Below are positions 19,938 to 20,696 of a stretch of 20,696 bases of DNA, piece after piece. The stretch is taken from positions 1 to 20,696 of the forward strand of contig JAEYSJ010000293.1 in the NCBI GenBank assembly GCA_023434855.1, given 5' to 3'. A model generated the notes under the pieces. The model saw only the letters and a program-made list of their open reading frames with translations. It had not been told where the DNA came from and did no database searches. Position numbers and translations under genes: made by a program. How positions within the stretch are numbered: the first letter of the stretch is position 1; each line of letters opens with the position of its first letter. The DNA comes from Bacillota bacterium. Its GTDB lineage: Bacteria; Bacillota_C; Negativicutes; JAEYSJ01.

Positions 19938-20096
19938 ATGCCTGAACGAGTTAGTTGTCCGTTTTGTAACCACAGATTATTCGATCTATGGTCGAACGAT
20001 GTAAAATTGGATATAAAGTGTCCCAAATGCAAAAAAATCGTTAGTGTTTTAAAAACCAAATACGTGCATACCGAGCAACGGAACCAGGCGGTTTGA
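19938..20096 (+). CDS. Com-like small zinc-ribbon protein
   Basis: A 52-aa protein with two CxxC knuckles, SCPFC (residues 7-10) and KCPKC (28-31), 18 residues apart, followed by YVHTEQRNQAV. Size and layout match the Com family, named for the phage Mu protein that activates translation of mom mRNA. GGAAGGAG lies about eight bases before the ATG. Its last codons are part of the direct repeat described below. It probably binds nucleic acid; the target is unknown. It precedes sigma-factor-like sequences, a phage-like setting. Confidence 0.75.
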   Translation: MPERVSCPFCNHRLFDLWSNDVKLDIKCPKCKKIVSVLKTKYVHTEQRNQAV

Positions 20097-20215
20097 ACCG
20101 TTTCGAGTTACCAAATAGCCGGATGAAGCTAAATTAATTTTAGCTTTGTCCGGCTATTTTTTTTTGCCCAAAACTGGATGGAGGAGAAATTATAATAAAA
20201 ATTGAGTGTAAATAC
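20049..20215 (+). repeat. Direct repeat, copy 1
   Basis: It covers the 3' end of the Com-like gene, a terminator and the ribosome binding site and first codons of a following gene. It matches copy 2 at about 20268-20435 closely in the core (CATACCGAGCAACGGAACCA, GTTTCGAGTTACCAAAT, the terminator stem, GGATGGAGGAGA) and more weakly at both ends. Confidence 0.85.
20117..20166 (+). terminator. Terminator in repeat copy 1
   Basis: AGCCGGATGAAGCTAAA pairs with TTTAGCTTTGTCCGGCT, with two adjacent G-T wobbles, followed by a long T-run. Confidence 0.85.
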
Positions 20216-20239
20216 TTGAACTACAAAAGTGACGGATAA
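20195..20239 (+). pseudogene. Truncated start of a sigma-like gene
   Basis: After copy 1's GGAGGAG site, ATA AAA ATT GAG begins a 14-codon frame, KIECKYLNYKSDG then stop, aligned with MKIKYEFVTGES at the start of the gene at 20413. The initiator TTG has become ATA and the rest of the gene is missing. It is a remnant of a duplicated downstream gene. Confidence 0.6.
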
Positions 20240-20267
20240 CTAAGCAAGTGCTGCTTAGGTTATCAAT

Positions 20268-20435
20268 TAACTAAATAACATGCATACCGAGCAACGGAAC
20301 CAAGCGGTCTAAGCCGTTTCGAGTTACCAAATGGCCGGATGAAGCTAATTAATTTTAGTTAGCTTCATCCGGCTATTTTTTTTGCCCAAAAATCGGATGG
20401 AGGAGAGATAACTTGAAAATTAAGTATGAATTTGT
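20268..20435 (+). repeat. Direct repeat, copy 2
   Basis: It contains the last codons of a Com-like gene (MHTEQRNQAV, stop) with no upstream body, the terminator and the start of the sigma-like gene. Changes relative to copy 1 in the terminator keep the stem paired. Confidence 0.85.
20334..20383 (+). terminator. Terminator in repeat copy 2
   Basis: GCCGGATGAAGCTAA and TTAGCTTCATCCGGC form a perfect 15-bp stem followed by T residues. Confidence 0.88.
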
Positions 20436-20696
20436 AACAGGTGAGTCAGTAGAAATCGTTGTCGCTGAAAAAATCGGGAAAGTCTTGATTGCAGTTGACA
20501 GAGATATTCGAAATAATAACCGGCGGGAAACCCGAAGACATAACTCGGTTGAGGCGCTAGAGGACCAAGGTACTCAATTAACAGATGATCGTGTAGATAT
20601 TCCTTATTTCATTGAGCAGCGTGAAATTAAAAAAGCGCTATATGATGCGCTAAAAATACTTCTTCCTCAGCAGCGTGAACAAATTCGGAGAGTGTT
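20413..20696 (+). CDS. Sigma-factor-like protein, partial at window edge
   Basis: The frame starts at TTG 20413 with GGAGG nine bases upstream and runs off the window after 94 codons. It begins MKIKYEFVTGESVEI and continues with IGKVLIAVDRDIRNNNRRETRRH and ALYDALKILLPQQREQIRRV. The pattern of a short beta-rich N-terminus, an RRETRRHNS segment and an LLPQQREQIRRV helix is that of short phage-type sigma-70-family proteins, in which the last part begins region 4 (the -35-binding domain). The C-terminal helix-turn-helix would lie beyond the window. It follows the Com-like remnant and a terminator. Confidence 0.7.
   Translation, partial: MKIKYEFVTGESVEIVVAEKIGKVLIAVDRDIRNNNRRETRRHNSVEALEDQGTQLTDDRVDIPYFIEQREIKKALYDALKILLPQQREQIRRV

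Overview
The window most likely comes from a diderm, anaerobic Firmicute of the Negativicutes (Pelosinus/Sporomusa-like; my inference). The strongest sign is an outer-membrane beta-barrel protein with an N-terminal SLH domain (5900-7156), a hallmark of that class. Strong GGAGG-type ribosome binding sites, frequent TTG/GTG starts, a cobalamin riboswitch and a CooT-type nickel protein fit this.

Layout. 142-1793 (minus): a small secreted Ada-type zinc-site protein, a secreted ten-repeat MORN protein and an unknown 81-aa protein. 2090-3747 (plus): small membrane proteins among many hairpins, then a PAP2 phosphatase. 3935-7327: a nickel locus with promoter, attenuator-like leader, CbiM/NikM, a small membrane partner, a DUF3842 protein, CooT and the SLH porin. 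7613-9376: a DUF318-type permease with its TIGR03943 partner. 9480-9959 (minus): a secreted small protein whose frame is interrupted by one TGA. 10148-11074 (minus): a ZnuA/TroA-like metal-binding lipoprotein. 11193-12606: promoter, cobalamin riboswitch, CbiM and CbiN. 12973-14250: MntH (NRAMP). 14332-14470 (minus): a yybP-ykoY manganese riboswitch with its terminator, pointing back into mntH. 14616-15485: a CDF efflux protein behind a Fur-like box. 15703-18289 (minus): PadR regulator, MFS exporter and esterase operon. 18750-20696: an Xre regulator divergent from a small membrane protein, then a Com-like zinc ribbon, a partial tandem duplication and a sigma-factor-like gene cut by the window edge; this end looks phage-derived or otherwise mobile.

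Roughly 4000-15500 is a transition-metal island: nickel and cobalt uptake (two CbiM loci, no CbiQ/CbiO), a metal-linked permease pair, a zinc/manganese-type binding protein, a manganese importer and a cation exporter. The most unusual item is the manganese riboswitch. Everywhere it is known it precedes genes, usually exporters, and switches them on. Here it lies convergent with the importer gene mntH and no recognisable gene follows it in its own direction. Immediately past its terminator lies a 42-nt degenerate copy of an internal mntH segment, so a read-through RNA would be complementary to mntH mRNA. I infer a manganese-induced antisense repressor of manganese import.
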